Shown: positions 1 through 7,390, counted from the first letter of the stretch. The stretch: DNA of 11,673 nt from CAZLYF01 sp964586835 (GCA_964586835.1 CAZPIC010000053.1:1-11673); one strand, 5' to 3'. The notes: generated from the letters alone by a model not told the origin. Numbers and translations: made by a program.

Positions 1-74
1 GACTGCGCTTTGCGATCCGTGAAGGCGGGCATACGGTAGGCTCGGGCGCGGTGGTTAAGGTGATTGAAGGCTAA
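1..74 (+). CDS. tuf: Elongation factor Tu, C-terminal fragment
   Basis: Only the last 23 codons are in the window. Read in frame from base 3 they give LRFAIREGG, then HTVGSGAVVKVIEG and a TAA stop. This is the end of domain 3 of EF-Tu, the GTPase that brings aminoacyl-tRNA to the ribosome; the RxGGxTVGxG motif is a hallmark of that C-terminus. The gene starts outside the window. A strong hairpin terminator follows 19 bases after the stop, so tuf ends its own transcript here and ackA starts a new one. The identification rests on a short but highly conserved segment. Whether it is the only tuf copy cannot be seen. Confidence 0.9.
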   Translation, partial: LRFAIREGGHTVGSGAVVKVIEG

Positions 75-92
75 GTAGCGCAAACTATCAGG

Positions 93-119
93 AGGGCCGG
101 ACAGGTTTCCGGCCCTTTT
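93..119 (+). terminator. Intrinsic terminator after tuf
   Basis: GGGCCGGA (94-101) pairs perfectly with TCCGGCCC (108-115) around a 6-nt loop, and A93 pairs with T116. The stem is followed by TTTT (116-119). It is a classic Rho-independent terminator placed just after the tuf stop codon. Confidence 0.85.
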
Positions 120-145
120 CATTGGGGCATGGTTTCGGGTATAAT
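116..145 (+). promoter_or_regulatory. Probable sigma-A promoter of ackA-rnhA
   Basis: A perfect TATAAT -10 box lies at 140-145. TTTTCA at 116-121 matches four of six -35 positions with an 18-bp spacer and overlaps the T-run of the tuf terminator. Transcription would start near 152, leaving a leader of about 24 nt that contains the ackA ribosome binding site. The -10 is clear and the -35 is weak. Confidence 0.6.
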
Positions 146-175
146 GCACAGGAAATTGCCGTGAGAGGTACATGT

Positions 176-1378
176 ATGAAAATTCTCGTCGTCAACGCAG
201 GCTCGTCGTCTCTGAAGTACCAGCTGATAGACATGCAAAACGACAAAACGCTCGCCAAAGGCTTGGCTGAACGCATTGGCATCGAAGGAAGCAGGCTGAT
301 ACAGAGTGCTGGCAATGACAAATATGTCGTGACAGCACCCATGGAGAACCATATCGTCGCTTCCACTTTCATGATCAGCGCGCTCACGGACGCGAAACAC
401 GGCGTCATCTCCAGCATGGACGAGGTCGCCGCAATCGGGCACCGGGTTGTGCAGGGAGGGGAAAAGTTCACCGCCTCGGTCATCATAGACGAGGAGGTGA
501 TCCGGGCGATTGAGGAGAACATTCCCCTGGGACCCTTGCATAACCCCGCAAACCTGATGGGGATCGAGGCTTGCATGAAAATCATGCCCCATACGCCTAA
601 TATTGCTGTGTTTGATACAGCCTTCCATCAGACGATGTCCCCCCCGGCGTATCTGTATGGCATCCCACTGGACTACTACAGGAGGCTTAAGATCCGCAGA
701 TATGGGTTTCACGGCACAAGCCACCGTTATGTGAGCGCCCGCGCTGCGGAGATGCTGAATAGGAAGCTGGAGGAGCTCCGCATCATTACCTGCCACTTAG
801 GGAATGGATCCTCTCTGTGCGCGGTGCAGTTTGGCCGCTGCGTCGACACCAGCATGGGACTGACCCCCTTGGAAGGGGTGCTGATGGGCACAAGGAGTGG
901 CAGCCTGGATCCTGCCGTGCTCCAGTTCATTATGAACAGCGACCATATCAGCATTGATGAGATGATCGATATCCTCAACAAGTCAAGCGGTCTGCTGGGC
1001 GTCAGCGGCATCAGCAACGATATGCGGGACGTGGATGCAGCCGCGGAGAAGGGAAATCCGGATGCAGCCATTGCCCGGGAAATGCTCTCTCATGGCATTC
1101 GCAAATATATCGGAGCATACGCTGCGGTGATGGGCGGCGTAGATGCCATTGTTTTCACGGCAGGAATCGGAGAAAACGGCCCGGCACTACGTCAGCGAAT
1201 CATGAACAGCTTTGGATATTTAGGGGCCAAGGTCGATCCGGAGAAAAACGAGGTATACGCAACGGAAGCGGATATTTCGACCGATGACAGCCGCGTGCGG
1301 GTGCTGGTGATCCCAACCAACGAGGAGATCGTCATCGCGCGGGACACCTTAGCGCTGGTCACGACGGGCGAAGGCTGA
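176..1378 (+). CDS. ackA: Acetate kinase
   Basis: The 400-residue product is a normal-length acetate kinase, which converts acetyl phosphate and ADP to acetate and ATP in the cytoplasm, the ATP-forming last step of acetate fermentation. Family motifs appear in order: VVNAGSSSLKYQ (5-16), GHRVVQGGE with R90, PLHNPANL (120-127), FDTAFH with D147, the RRYGFHGTSH segment with H179, HLGNGSS (207-213), MGTRSG with R240, TAGIGENG (328-335) and TNEE near 383. These cover the known catalytic Asp, His and Arg residues. ATG at 176 is chosen because GAGAGG (163-168) precedes it by 7 nt and the protein then begins at the usual MKILVVN; the open frame back to 122 would run through the promoter. The usual partner pta is not adjacent. 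The stop TGA directly abuts the rnhA ATG, so the two genes are probably co-translated. Confidence 0.97.
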   Translation: MKILVVNAGSSSLKYQLIDMQNDKTLAKGLAERIGIEGSRLIQSAGNDKYVVTAPMENHIVASTFMISALTDAKHGVISSMDEVAAIGHRVVQGGEKFTASVIIDEEVIRAIEENIPLGPLHNPANLMGIEACMKIMPHTPNIAVFDTAFHQTMSPPAYLYGIPLDYYRRLKIRRYGFHGTSHRYVSARAAEMLNRKLEELRIITCHLGNGSSLCAVQFGRCVDTSMGLTPLEGVLMGTRSGSLDPAVLQFIMNSDHISIDEMIDILNKSSGLLGVSGISNDMRDVDAAAEKGNPDAAIAREMLSHGIRKYIGAYAAVMGGVDAIVFTAGIGENGPALRQRIMNSFGYLGAKVDPEKNEVYATEADISTDDSRVRVLVIPTNEEIVIARDTLALVTTGEG

Positions 1379-1867
1379 ATGCAAACCAGCGCTAAGAAGC
1401 ATGTACTGATCTATACGGATGGCGCTTGCTCCGGCAATCCGGGCCCAGGGGGGTGGGCTGCCATATTGAAGTTTGGCAGGCACAGCAAGGAAATCAGCGG
1501 TGGCATGCACCACACCACCAATAACCGTATGGAGATGTTTGCCGTCATCAGTGCCCTTGGCACACTGAAAGAAAGCTGCCAGGTGGACGTGTACTCCGAT
1601 TCTTCCTACGTAGTAGACAGCTTTGAGAAGGGCTGGATCGACAATTGGGTCCGGCGCGGCTGGAAGACTGCCGACAAGCGCCCAGTGGAAAACCAGGACC
1701 TCTGGCGCCTTATGCTCTTAACGATTAAAAAACATGAGGTCAGGTTCCATAAGGTGCAGGGACACGCGGATCACCCCGAGAACAACCGCTGCGACGAGCT
1801 TGCCAAGGAAGAAGTGCAGCGGGTCGTGAAAGCTTTGGAGGCCATGCGCTCTATGGACGGAGCATAG
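1379..1867 (+). CDS. rnhA: Ribonuclease HI
   Basis: The 162-residue protein matches type 1 RNase H, which cuts the RNA strand of RNA-DNA hybrids (R-loops, primer remnants) in the cytoplasm. The catalytic set is complete: D14 in YTDGACSGNPGPGG, E52 in NNRMEM, D74 in YSDSSYVVD, H129 in KVQGHADHPENN and D139 in RCDELA. The GWxxNWxxRGW-type basic-protrusion segment typical of E. coli-like enzymes is present at about 85-95. The length is close to the usual 155 residues. Its ATG follows the ackA stop with no spacer, so translation probably depends on ribosomes finishing ackA; GGGCGAAGG just upstream may add a weak Shine-Dalgarno. Pairing with ackA looks like transcriptional convenience and not a shared pathway. 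Confidence 0.96.
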   Translation: MQTSAKKHVLIYTDGACSGNPGPGGWAAILKFGRHSKEISGGMHHTTNNRMEMFAVISALGTLKESCQVDVYSDSSYVVDSFEKGWIDNWVRRGWKTADKRPVENQDLWRLMLLTIKKHEVRFHKVQGHADHPENNRCDELAKEEVQRVVKALEAMRSMDGA

Positions 1868-1880
1868 GGGGCTTCAGTTA

Positions 1881-1914
1881 ATCTATTCGCGAAAGACATC
1901 TTTAACGAATAGAT
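1881..1914. other. 34-bp near-perfect palindrome; candidate dif/recombination site
   Basis: ATCTATTCG (1881-1889) and CGAATAGAT (1906-1914) are perfect inverted arms. Symmetry resumes inside as AAAGA (1892-1896) and TCTTT (1899-1903), so 14 of 17 symmetric base pairs match, with breaks only at 1890/1905, 1891/1904 and the central CA. Viewed as 13-bp arms flanking an 8-bp centre, the geometry matches tyrosine-recombinase sites such as loxP, and it is near the 28-31 bp of dif sites. It lies 27 nt before a Xer-type recombinase gene. No T-run follows, which argues against a terminator. An operator is the main alternative. Confidence 0.45.
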
Positions 1915-1941
1915 AGAGAGGGAACCTTTACAGGAGCACGC

Positions 1942-3093
1942 ATGTCAAAGCCACTTTCGTATCATGCAAGAGAATCACGCCGGGTCAATGAACGCCTGCG
2001 GGAACTTCAGCGTGAACTTCCTTTGCTGTGCACCGATTATTTCCGATCGATTTCTCAGACGACAAGCCCCCGCACACGCCTGGCTTATGCCTATGATCTG
2101 CGCTTGTTTTTTAACTATTTGTGTGGCGAGCACTACCTCTTCGCGGACACGCCGGCCCGTCTGATGACGGGCGAGCACATGGAAAAAGTAACAGCCCGGG
2201 AGATCAGTGGGTTTCAGGAATACCTGCAGCAATACGCGAAGGAGGATTTGGAAGGCCTCCAAGACGAACGGGACCCCGTGTTCGTGCAAAACCATGAGCT
2301 TGGCATTATGCGCAAGCTTTCTGCTGTGCGGTCTTTCTTTGAGTATCTGTTCAGAAATGGCGTCGTGCAGGCTAATGTGACAACCCTCATCCCCCTTCCC
2401 AAACGGCGGGAGCGGCCTATTCTGTATATGGAAAAGGACGAAGTGCGCCGGATGATGGAGGCCGTTGAGACAGGCCAGGGGCTGTCACCCAGGCAGCGTT
2501 CCTACCTTGAAGCGACACGGTTGAGGGACACAGCCATCCTCATGCTTTTCCTGGGGACCGGTCTGCGCGTGAGCGAGCTTGTGGGCATGGACATAGACCA
2601 TCTGGACTTCTCTTCAAACGCCTTCATGGTGACGAGAAAGGGCGGGGATGAGGTCATCCTGTACTTTGCAGACGCCGTTTCTGACGCGCTGGAGACCTAT
2701 TTGGCAAAGCGGAAAGAGATTTCCACCCTTCCCGGCCACGAGAGGGCTTTGTTCCTGTCCCTGCAAAGACGGAGGATCACCCAGAGGGCTGTTGAAAACC
2801 TGGTGAAGAAATACGCGATGGCCGCAGCACCGCTGAAAAAGAGAATCAGCCCGCATAAGCTGCGCAGCACCTTTGGTACAAATCTGTACCGCCAAACTGG
2901 GGATATCTACCTTGTCGCGGACGCCCTGGGACATTCCGATGTCAACACCACCAGGCGGCATTATGCGGCGATGTCGGACTCCAGGAGGCGCGAAGCCGCA
3001 CAGAAGATAGAACTCCCCCGTCTTCAAGGCCGCGGTCCGGGAACTCCGCCTTCTTCTGCAGACAAGGATCCCTCGCTCCCTTCTTCTGACTAA
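1942..3093 (+). CDS. Tyrosine recombinase, XerS-like
   Basis: This 383-residue site-specific recombinase has the complete catalytic set: R209 in GTGLRVSEL, K233 in TRKGG, H305 and R308 in SPHKLRST, H331 in LGHSDV and nucleophile Y341 in RRHYA. An N-terminal SAM-like core-binding region covers about 30-150. It is longer than XerC/XerD (about 300), with an N-terminal extension, an insertion near 97-118 and a Pro/Ser-rich tail after 355. The layout and segments such as HERALFLSLQ and VENLVKKYA resemble, from memory, streptococcal XerS, which works alone on one dif site. ATG at 1942 has AGGAG 5 nt upstream. Its likely role is chromosome dimer resolution, supported by the adjacent palindrome and by core neighbours without phage genes. 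A divergent XerC/D or another integrase remains possible; the recombinase family itself is certain. Confidence 0.9.
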   Translation: MSKPLSYHARESRRVNERLRELQRELPLLCTDYFRSISQTTSPRTRLAYAYDLRLFFNYLCGEHYLFADTPARLMTGEHMEKVTAREISGFQEYLQQYAKEDLEGLQDERDPVFVQNHELGIMRKLSAVRSFFEYLFRNGVVQANVTTLIPLPKRRERPILYMEKDEVRRMMEAVETGQGLSPRQRSYLEATRLRDTAILMLFLGTGLRVSELVGMDIDHLDFSSNAFMVTRKGGDEVILYFADAVSDALETYLAKRKEISTLPGHERALFLSLQRRRITQRAVENLVKKYAMAAAPLKKRISPHKLRSTFGTNLYRQTGDIYLVADALGHSDVNTTRRHYAAMSDSRRREAAQKIELPRLQGRGPGTPPSSADKDPSLPSSD

Positions 3094-3103
3094 TGCTGGG
3101 GGA

Positions 3104-3132
3104 TTGGCAAACGTTTGTTTGCATGGTATGAT
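3104..3132 (+). promoter_or_regulatory. lexA promoter
   Basis: TTGGCA (3104-3109) and TATGAT (3127-3132) each match five of six consensus bases and are exactly 17 bp apart. Transcription would start near 3139, about 20 nt before the lexA start codon. The promoter begins 10 nt after the recombinase stop codon, so lexA has its own regulated transcript. Confidence 0.8.
3107..3122. promoter_or_regulatory. Probable LexA operator (SOS box)
   Basis: GCAAACGTTTGTTTGC is a perfect 6-bp inverted repeat with a 4-bp centre. It has the same spacing as the Gram-positive SOS box (GAAC-N4-GTTC type) but with an A/T in place of the inner G/C of each arm (CAAAC-N4-GTTTG). It covers the end of the -35 box and the spacer of the lexA promoter, so bound LexA would block RNA polymerase. 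Autoregulation of lexA is the rule in bacteria. Confidence 0.8.
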
Positions 3133-3159
3133 GATGCCAACAAGCTGAGGAGGTGTTTC

Positions 3160-3795
3160 ATGCAAACCTCTGATACTGGCGGCTCACAGCCGCGGATAAG
3201 CACGCAAAAGCGGATCCTCGAGTTTATTCAAAAAGAGGTGGAGTCGAAGGGTTACCCGCCTTCGGTCAGGGAGATCTGTGAAGCGGTTGGCCTGAAGTCT
3301 ACATCCACGGTTCACGGGCACCTGAGCAGGCTTGAAAAGAAAGGGCTGCTCAAGCGTGACGCGATGAAGCCCCGTGCCATTGGACTTGTCTCCAAAGCTC
3401 CCCGTAAGGGAGATGATTCACAGGTTCGCCTGATTCCCCTTCTGGGCCCGGTCGCGGCAGGTTCCCCCATCCTCGCGGAAGAAAGCGTTGGGGAACAAAT
3501 CCCCTTCCCTGACTTCATGCTCGGGGAAGGTACTTTCTTCGCGCTGACGATCCGCGGCGACAGCATGATCAGCGCAGGCATCTTTGATAGGGACACTGTT
3601 GTTGTGCGCAGACAGTCCGACGCGGCTAACGGAGACATTGTCGTGGCAATGATTGACGGGGATGCTACAGTCAAACGCTTCTACCGGGAGCACGGGCGTT
3701 TCCGCCTGCAGCCAGAGAACCCTGCGATGAAGCCGATCTATACTTCCTCTGTGCAAATCCTCGGTCGGGTAGTCTCCATCTGCCGCGTCCTTTGA
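3160..3795 (+). CDS. lexA: LexA repressor / autoprotease
   Basis: The 211-residue protein is the SOS-response repressor. The winged-helix DNA-binding domain is at about 12-75, with the family sequence GYPPSVREICEAVGL followed by STSTVHGHLSRLEKKG. The S24 peptidase domain follows: self-cleavage site A100-G101 in PVAAGSP, catalytic S135 in RGDSM and general base K172 in TVKRF. All residues for RecA-stimulated self-cleavage are present. ATG at 3160 is chosen because GGAGG (3149-3153) lies 6 nt upstream and the open frame extending to 3115 would run through the promoter and operator. The length matches the family. It is likely autoregulated through the SOS box at 3107-3122. It ends 57 nt from the convergent transketolase stop. 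Confidence 0.97.
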   Translation: MQTSDTGGSQPRISTQKRILEFIQKEVESKGYPPSVREICEAVGLKSTSTVHGHLSRLEKKGLLKRDAMKPRAIGLVSKAPRKGDDSQVRLIPLLGPVAAGSPILAEESVGEQIPFPDFMLGEGTFFALTIRGDSMISAGIFDRDTVVVRRQSDAANGDIVVAMIDGDATVKRFYREHGRFRLQPENPAMKPIYTSSVQILGRVVSICRVL

Positions 3796-3812
3796 GCACA
3801 GCAATCCGATGA

Positions 3813-3849
3813 GCAGAGAGCCTGGCCGCATGATGGCCAGGCTCTCTGC
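3813..3849. terminator. Probable bidirectional terminator between lexA and tkt
   Basis: GCAGAGAGCCTGGCC (3813-3827) pairs perfectly over 15 bp with 3835-3849 around the 7-nt loop GCATGAT. It sits between two convergent stop codons. The T content on both flanks is low (GTCTTATTC after the hairpin on the plus strand), so termination may rely on the very stable stem. Confidence 0.7.
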
Positions 3850-3852
3850 GTC

Positions 3853-5838
3853 TTATTCCGTCTCAGGGGAAAAGAGTGAAAGTGCTGTCTGTACAACATG
3901 GTCGGTCGTGAACCCAAATTTTTCAAACAGGGTTTCAGCGGGCGCCGACGCACCGAAGTGATCCAGCGAGATGATCTGTCCGTCCAAGCCCGTAAATTTG
4001 TGCCAGGCCATGCCTGATCCCGCTTCTATCGCCACCCTCTTGCGAACGTGCGAGGGGATCACGCTTTCGCGGTACGCTGCGTCCTGCTGGAGGAAGACCT
4101 CCATGGATGGCATGGAGACGACTCTGGCGTCAATGCCTTTTTCAGCAAGCGCCGCTTTTGCATCCATAGCCAAGGCTACTTCGCTCCCCGAAGCTATCAG
4201 CAGAAGCGCCGGGATATCTCCCTTTGAATCGTCCAGGATGTATCCGCCCTTCAGGGCGTCCGCTCCACTTTGATCAAAGAGGGGCAGGTTTTGCCGAGTC
4301 AGCACCAGGCTGGTGGGGGCAGCAGCAGTCACTGCCCACAGCCAGGCTGCGGCTGTTTCACGGCTGTCCGCGGGGCGAAAGACCGTCATGCCTGGTATGG
4401 AACGCAGCGCTGTCAGCTGCTCGACAGGCTGATGGGTGGCCCCATCCTCACCGACACCGATAGAATCATGAGTCAGCACATAGACAATGGGAAGCCCCAT
4501 CAGCGCGGACATTCTCATGGCGCCCTTCATATAGTCGCTGAACACAAGGAAGGTGCCGCAGAATACCCTGATCCCGCCATGAAGCGCCATCCCGTTTGAT
4601 ATGGCGGCCATGGCATGCTCCCTGACGCCAAAGTGCATGTTGCGACCCGCCCTATTCTCTGCGGAGTAGGAGCCTCCGCCCTCCACAGCGGTCTTGTTGG
4701 AGGGCGCAAGGTCGGCTGAACCTCCCACAAGATTTGGGATCTGTTTCGCCAGACGGTTGATCATCATACCCGATGATACCCTTGTCGCAGCCTTCCCCTC
4801 AAAGGACCACAGACCCTCCACTGCTGAAAGGAGCTCGAGGTCCAGTATCCCATGCCACTGATCCCACTCCGCAGCCAGGTCCGGATAGGCGTCGCGGTAG
4901 CGAGCGAAGAGAGCTTCCCACGCGGTCCGGGCCTTCCTGTTTTTCTCCAGCAGGGTCGAAATATGCGCATAAACTTCGGAGTCAACCTCAAAGGGCTTCT
5001 CCCCCGCCCCCAGCAAACGCCTTGTCGCACGAAGGTCTTCGTCTCCGAGAGGCTCGCCGTGGGCACTGGCCTTTCCAGCTTTGGAGGGGCTTCCATATCC
5101 AATCGTGGTCGGACAGACAATCAGGCTTGGACGATCGCTGTCTCGTGTCTGTTCCAGCGCAGTCAATATCTGGCGGTAATCGTTGCCATCTTCAACGCGC
5201 ACGACCTGCCATCCGTATGCTTCAAACCGCGCACCGACATCCTCTCTGAAGGCAAGGTCTGTGCTTCCCTCAATGGAGATGCTGTTGTCATCGTAAAGAA
5301 TCGTCAGTTTTGACAGCTTCAGCGTTCCAGCAAGAGAGCACGCCTCACTGCCGATTCCCTCCATCAGACAGCCATCGCCGCATAGAGCGAAGCTGCGGTG
5401 GTTCACCAGGGGAAACCCCTCCCTGTTGAAGTGTGCTGCGAGCATTGTTTCGGCGATGGCAAATCCAACCGCATTGGCAAGTCCCTGCCCCAGAGGGCCG
5501 GTGGTCGTTTCTACCCCTTCCGTGACACCATATTCCGGATGTCCAGGCGTCTTGCTGCCCCACTGCCGAAACTGCTGAAGATCATCCATGGAAAGTGGGT
5601 AGCCACACAGATGCAGCAGGGAATAAAGAAGGGCGCTGGCATGGCCATTCGACAGGACAAAGCGGTCCCGATCGGGCCAGTCCCTTGCCCCCGGATCGTG
5701 TTTCAAGGTATGCATCCACAGAGCGTACGCCATTGGAGCCATACCCATGGGCGCGCCGGGATGGCCGCTGTTTGCTTTTTGCACCATGTCTGCGGGCAGA
5801 AGCCGCAACGCGTTGATCGTTCTTTCGTGAAGGTCCAT
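3853..5838 (-). CDS. tkt: Transketolase
   Basis: The 661-residue protein is a full-length transketolase, the thiamine-diphosphate and Mg-dependent enzyme that moves two-carbon units between sugar phosphates in the non-oxidative pentose phosphate pathway. The visible motifs are SGHPGAPMG (24-32), SNGHAS with H66, TPGHPE with H100, the ThDP/Mg motif GDGCLMEG (154-161) with N185, KASAHGEP with H260, FGVREHAM with catalytic E407, and HDSIGVGEDG followed by THQPVEQL (457-475). The C-terminal domain covers about 535-655. ATG at 5838 has GAGGAG 7 nt upstream. It is one polypeptide, not the split N/C form found in many Firmicutes. It lies 34 nt downstream of the phosphohexomutase-like gene with no terminator between, so it is probably the last gene of the operon that begins at the promoter near 8104-8132. 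Confidence 0.97.
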   Translation of the reverse strand: MDLHERTINALRLLPADMVQKANSGHPGAPMGMAPMAYALWMHTLKHDPGARDWPDRDRFVLSNGHASALLYSLLHLCGYPLSMDDLQQFRQWGSKTPGHPEYGVTEGVETTTGPLGQGLANAVGFAIAETMLAAHFNREGFPLVNHRSFALCGDGCLMEGIGSEACSLAGTLKLSKLTILYDDNSISIEGSTDLAFREDVGARFEAYGWQVVRVEDGNDYRQILTALEQTRDSDRPSLIVCPTTIGYGSPSKAGKASAHGEPLGDEDLRATRRLLGAGEKPFEVDSEVYAHISTLLEKNRKARTAWEALFARYRDAYPDLAAEWDQWHGILDLELLSAVEGLWSFEGKAATRVSSGMMINRLAKQIPNLVGGSADLAPSNKTAVEGGGSYSAENRAGRNMHFGVREHAMAAISNGMALHGGIRVFCGTFLVFSDYMKGAMRMSALMGLPIVYVLTHDSIGVGEDGATHQPVEQLTALRSIPGMTVFRPADSRETAAAWLWAVTAAAPTSLVLTRQNLPLFDQSGADALKGGYILDDSKGDIPALLLIASGSEVALAMDAKAALAEKGIDARVVSMPSMEVFLQQDAAYRESVIPSHVRKRVAIEAGSGMAWHKFTGLDGQIISLDHFGASAPAETLFEKFGFTTDHVVQTALSLFSPETE

Positions 5839-5872
5839 TCTTGTTCTCCTCTCTATTGCGCTTGCGCCGGTT

Positions 5873-7390
5873 TTATTTCGGCGGCAAATTGCGTGAAATC
5901 AGCTCCTTCATTGGCATGAGATCCGCTGCCTGCAAGCTGTCGAGCAGCCTGTAAAGTTCGCTAAGGATTCGGCTGACGCCCCCCTCTACGTCGCTTTCTG
6001 CATTGAGCACCAGGATGGGGGCGTGAACGGACAGACGCAACAGAAACCAGGCGTTGTCCCTTCCTTTGTCGAGGTCTAGACTGATCCGGACGCCCTCTCT
6101 GTTGTCGGGGGCCAGGTGCCAGTGGCTTGCGCTGCTTGCGTGATCCATCACCTTTTCAATCATGTGGATACCCGCTTCGCGAAAGTCATCGGGCAGGATC
6201 CTCAGACGCAGTTCCACGCTTTCTACCGGCTCTTCCAGCCCTTCTGTCAGGCTCAGCAACGGCTTGCCTTCACGCTTAAGGCGCATGCATTCACAGACGA
6301 GCAGCACGCTGAGGAAAATCCCGTCCTCGATAAAGCCATTGTCCCTGAAGGCGGCTTTTCCGCCGGTTCCGATAGCCAGAGGGCAATTGATTCCAGCCTC
6401 GTTGAGCCGTTTCGCTTCTTCAATCGCAATTCGGAATCCGCGTTTAAAGCGGTAATGCTCCCCTCCCCATTCTCCGATAAACTTGGAAAGGCCCGAAGAA
6501 GTGACGGAGTCTGTCAGGATCGTAAGCCCGCTGTCTCGATCCAGCAGCAGGGCTGATACAAGCGCCATGAGCCTGTTGCGGCTGATGGGAGAGCCGTCAT
6601 GGCTTGTAAAACTGGCACGGCTGCAGTCGGCGCTCAACGCCAGGGCAAGGTCCGCGCCGTGTTCTGATGGCGCCTCTGAAGGAAACGGCGCCATGGCCCA
6701 AGAAGAGGCTTCGGCTCCTGAGGCAAAGGGAGACAGAGGAGCTTCCGGCGCCAAAGGACGGGGTTCGACGATGCTTGCACCAAGACTGCGGAGCAGCCCC
6801 GCAAAAAACCCGCCCGTTCCCTTTCCAGTGTCCACGACCATATGCAGTCCAAGCAGAGGCATAGCCACGTCCGTCGACAACCGGTCGCCTATCAGCCTTC
6901 TGATTGCCATGGAATATTCAGGGAGGATATCCCTTGTGAAGATCTCTCCGCGTCTGTGCGCCAGTCCCTCAGCCTCATCCGCCAGTGCAGACAGTTCCCG
7001 CAAAGCATGCGAGGAAACATACCCGTCGCGGGTGAAGAAGTCAAAGCCTTTTCCGGATCTCGGATCGGAGCGGTCCATTACCCCCACCGATGCCTTAAAC
7101 TCAGACGGGATGGTCTTAAGACAGGCGTACAGCGCCGGCGCTGGGCATTGACCGAAAAGGACCGCGTTGCAGCCTGCAGAGGCGATTCCTTCGGCACAGG
7201 CTTGTGCGAGGGAATCAGACAAAGTGCCCGCGTCATGGCCAAGGGCGATCGCAAGTGGAGGAGAGGCCCTCGCTTTGTTCCAAAGCGCGAAGGTCTGTCC
7301 CATGCGAAATGCGTCGTCAGCAGTGATCGGGGATTTTTGATCCATGTCTCGGGTAAACAGGTCCCAGCTGTCCCTGTTGTCCCTGTTCAT
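5873..7390 (-). CDS. Phosphohexomutase-fold protein with degraded active site
   Basis: The 505-residue protein aligns by eye over its length with the alpha-D-phosphohexomutase family (phosphomannomutase/phosphoglucomutase), enzymes that move phosphate between C1 and C6 of hexoses through a phosphoserine. The scaffold is recognisable: FTRDMDQ (12-18) for the xYDIRG start, LGxxPxPALY-like FGQCPAPALY (79-88), KGFDFF (114-119) for NGFKFF, and HGADLALAL for the ADLGxAxD stretch. The key loops differ: MDRSDP (105-110) replaces TASHNP, SADCSR (253-258) replaces the metal motif DGDADR, GTGGKA (341-346) replaces GEESGH, and RLSVHAP (452-458) replaces RPSGTEP. Normal mutase activity is therefore doubtful. 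The frame is intact, so this is not simple decay. ATG at 7390 overlaps the upstream stop as ATGA, with GAGG 7 nt before it. The family is fairly sure; the function is unknown. Confidence 0.8.
   Translation of the reverse strand: MNRDNRDSWDLFTRDMDQKSPITADDAFRMGQTFALWNKARASPPLAIALGHDAGTLSDSLAQACAEGIASAGCNAVLFGQCPAPALYACLKTIPSEFKASVGVMDRSDPRSGKGFDFFTRDGYVSSHALRELSALADEAEGLAHRRGEIFTRDILPEYSMAIRRLIGDRLSTDVAMPLLGLHMVVDTGKGTGGFFAGLLRSLGASIVEPRPLAPEAPLSPFASGAEASSWAMAPFPSEAPSEHGADLALALSADCSRASFTSHDGSPISRNRLMALVSALLLDRDSGLTILTDSVTSSGLSKFIGEWGGEHYRFKRGFRIAIEEAKRLNEAGINCPLAIGTGGKAAFRDNGFIEDGIFLSVLLVCECMRLKREGKPLLSLTEGLEEPVESVELRLRILPDDFREAGIHMIEKVMDHASSASHWHLAPDNREGVRISLDLDKGRDNAWFLLRLSVHAPILVLNAESDVEGGVSRILSELYRLLDSLQAADLMPMKELISRNLPPK

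Noticed and set aside
122..175. An 18-codon N-terminal extension of acetate kinase in the same frame
   Set aside because: It would run through the TATAAT box at 140-145 and has no family similarity, while ATG 176 has a good ribosome binding site and the standard MKILVVN start.
119..796. A 225-codon open frame antisense to ackA
   Set aside because: It is a shadow of the strongly conserved ackA frame, with no ribosome binding site or recognisable protein features.
1881..1914. Palindrome as a terminator of ackA-rnhA
   Set aside because: The stem is AT-rich and is followed by AGAGGGAACC with no T-run, so Rho-independent termination is unlikely.
1942..3093. Phage or island integrase
   Set aside because: No phage genes, excisionase or att repeats are nearby, and the neighbours (ackA, rnhA, lexA, tkt) are core genes, which fits a housekeeping Xer role better.
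3115..3159. A 15-codon extension of LexA
   Set aside because: It overlaps the SOS box and -10 box, and GGAGG is ideally placed for ATG 3160.
6483..7151. A 222-codon plus-strand open frame inside the mutase-like gene
   Set aside because: It is a low-complexity Ser/Ala/Pro-rich shadow of the minus-strand gene, which has family similarity and a coupled start.
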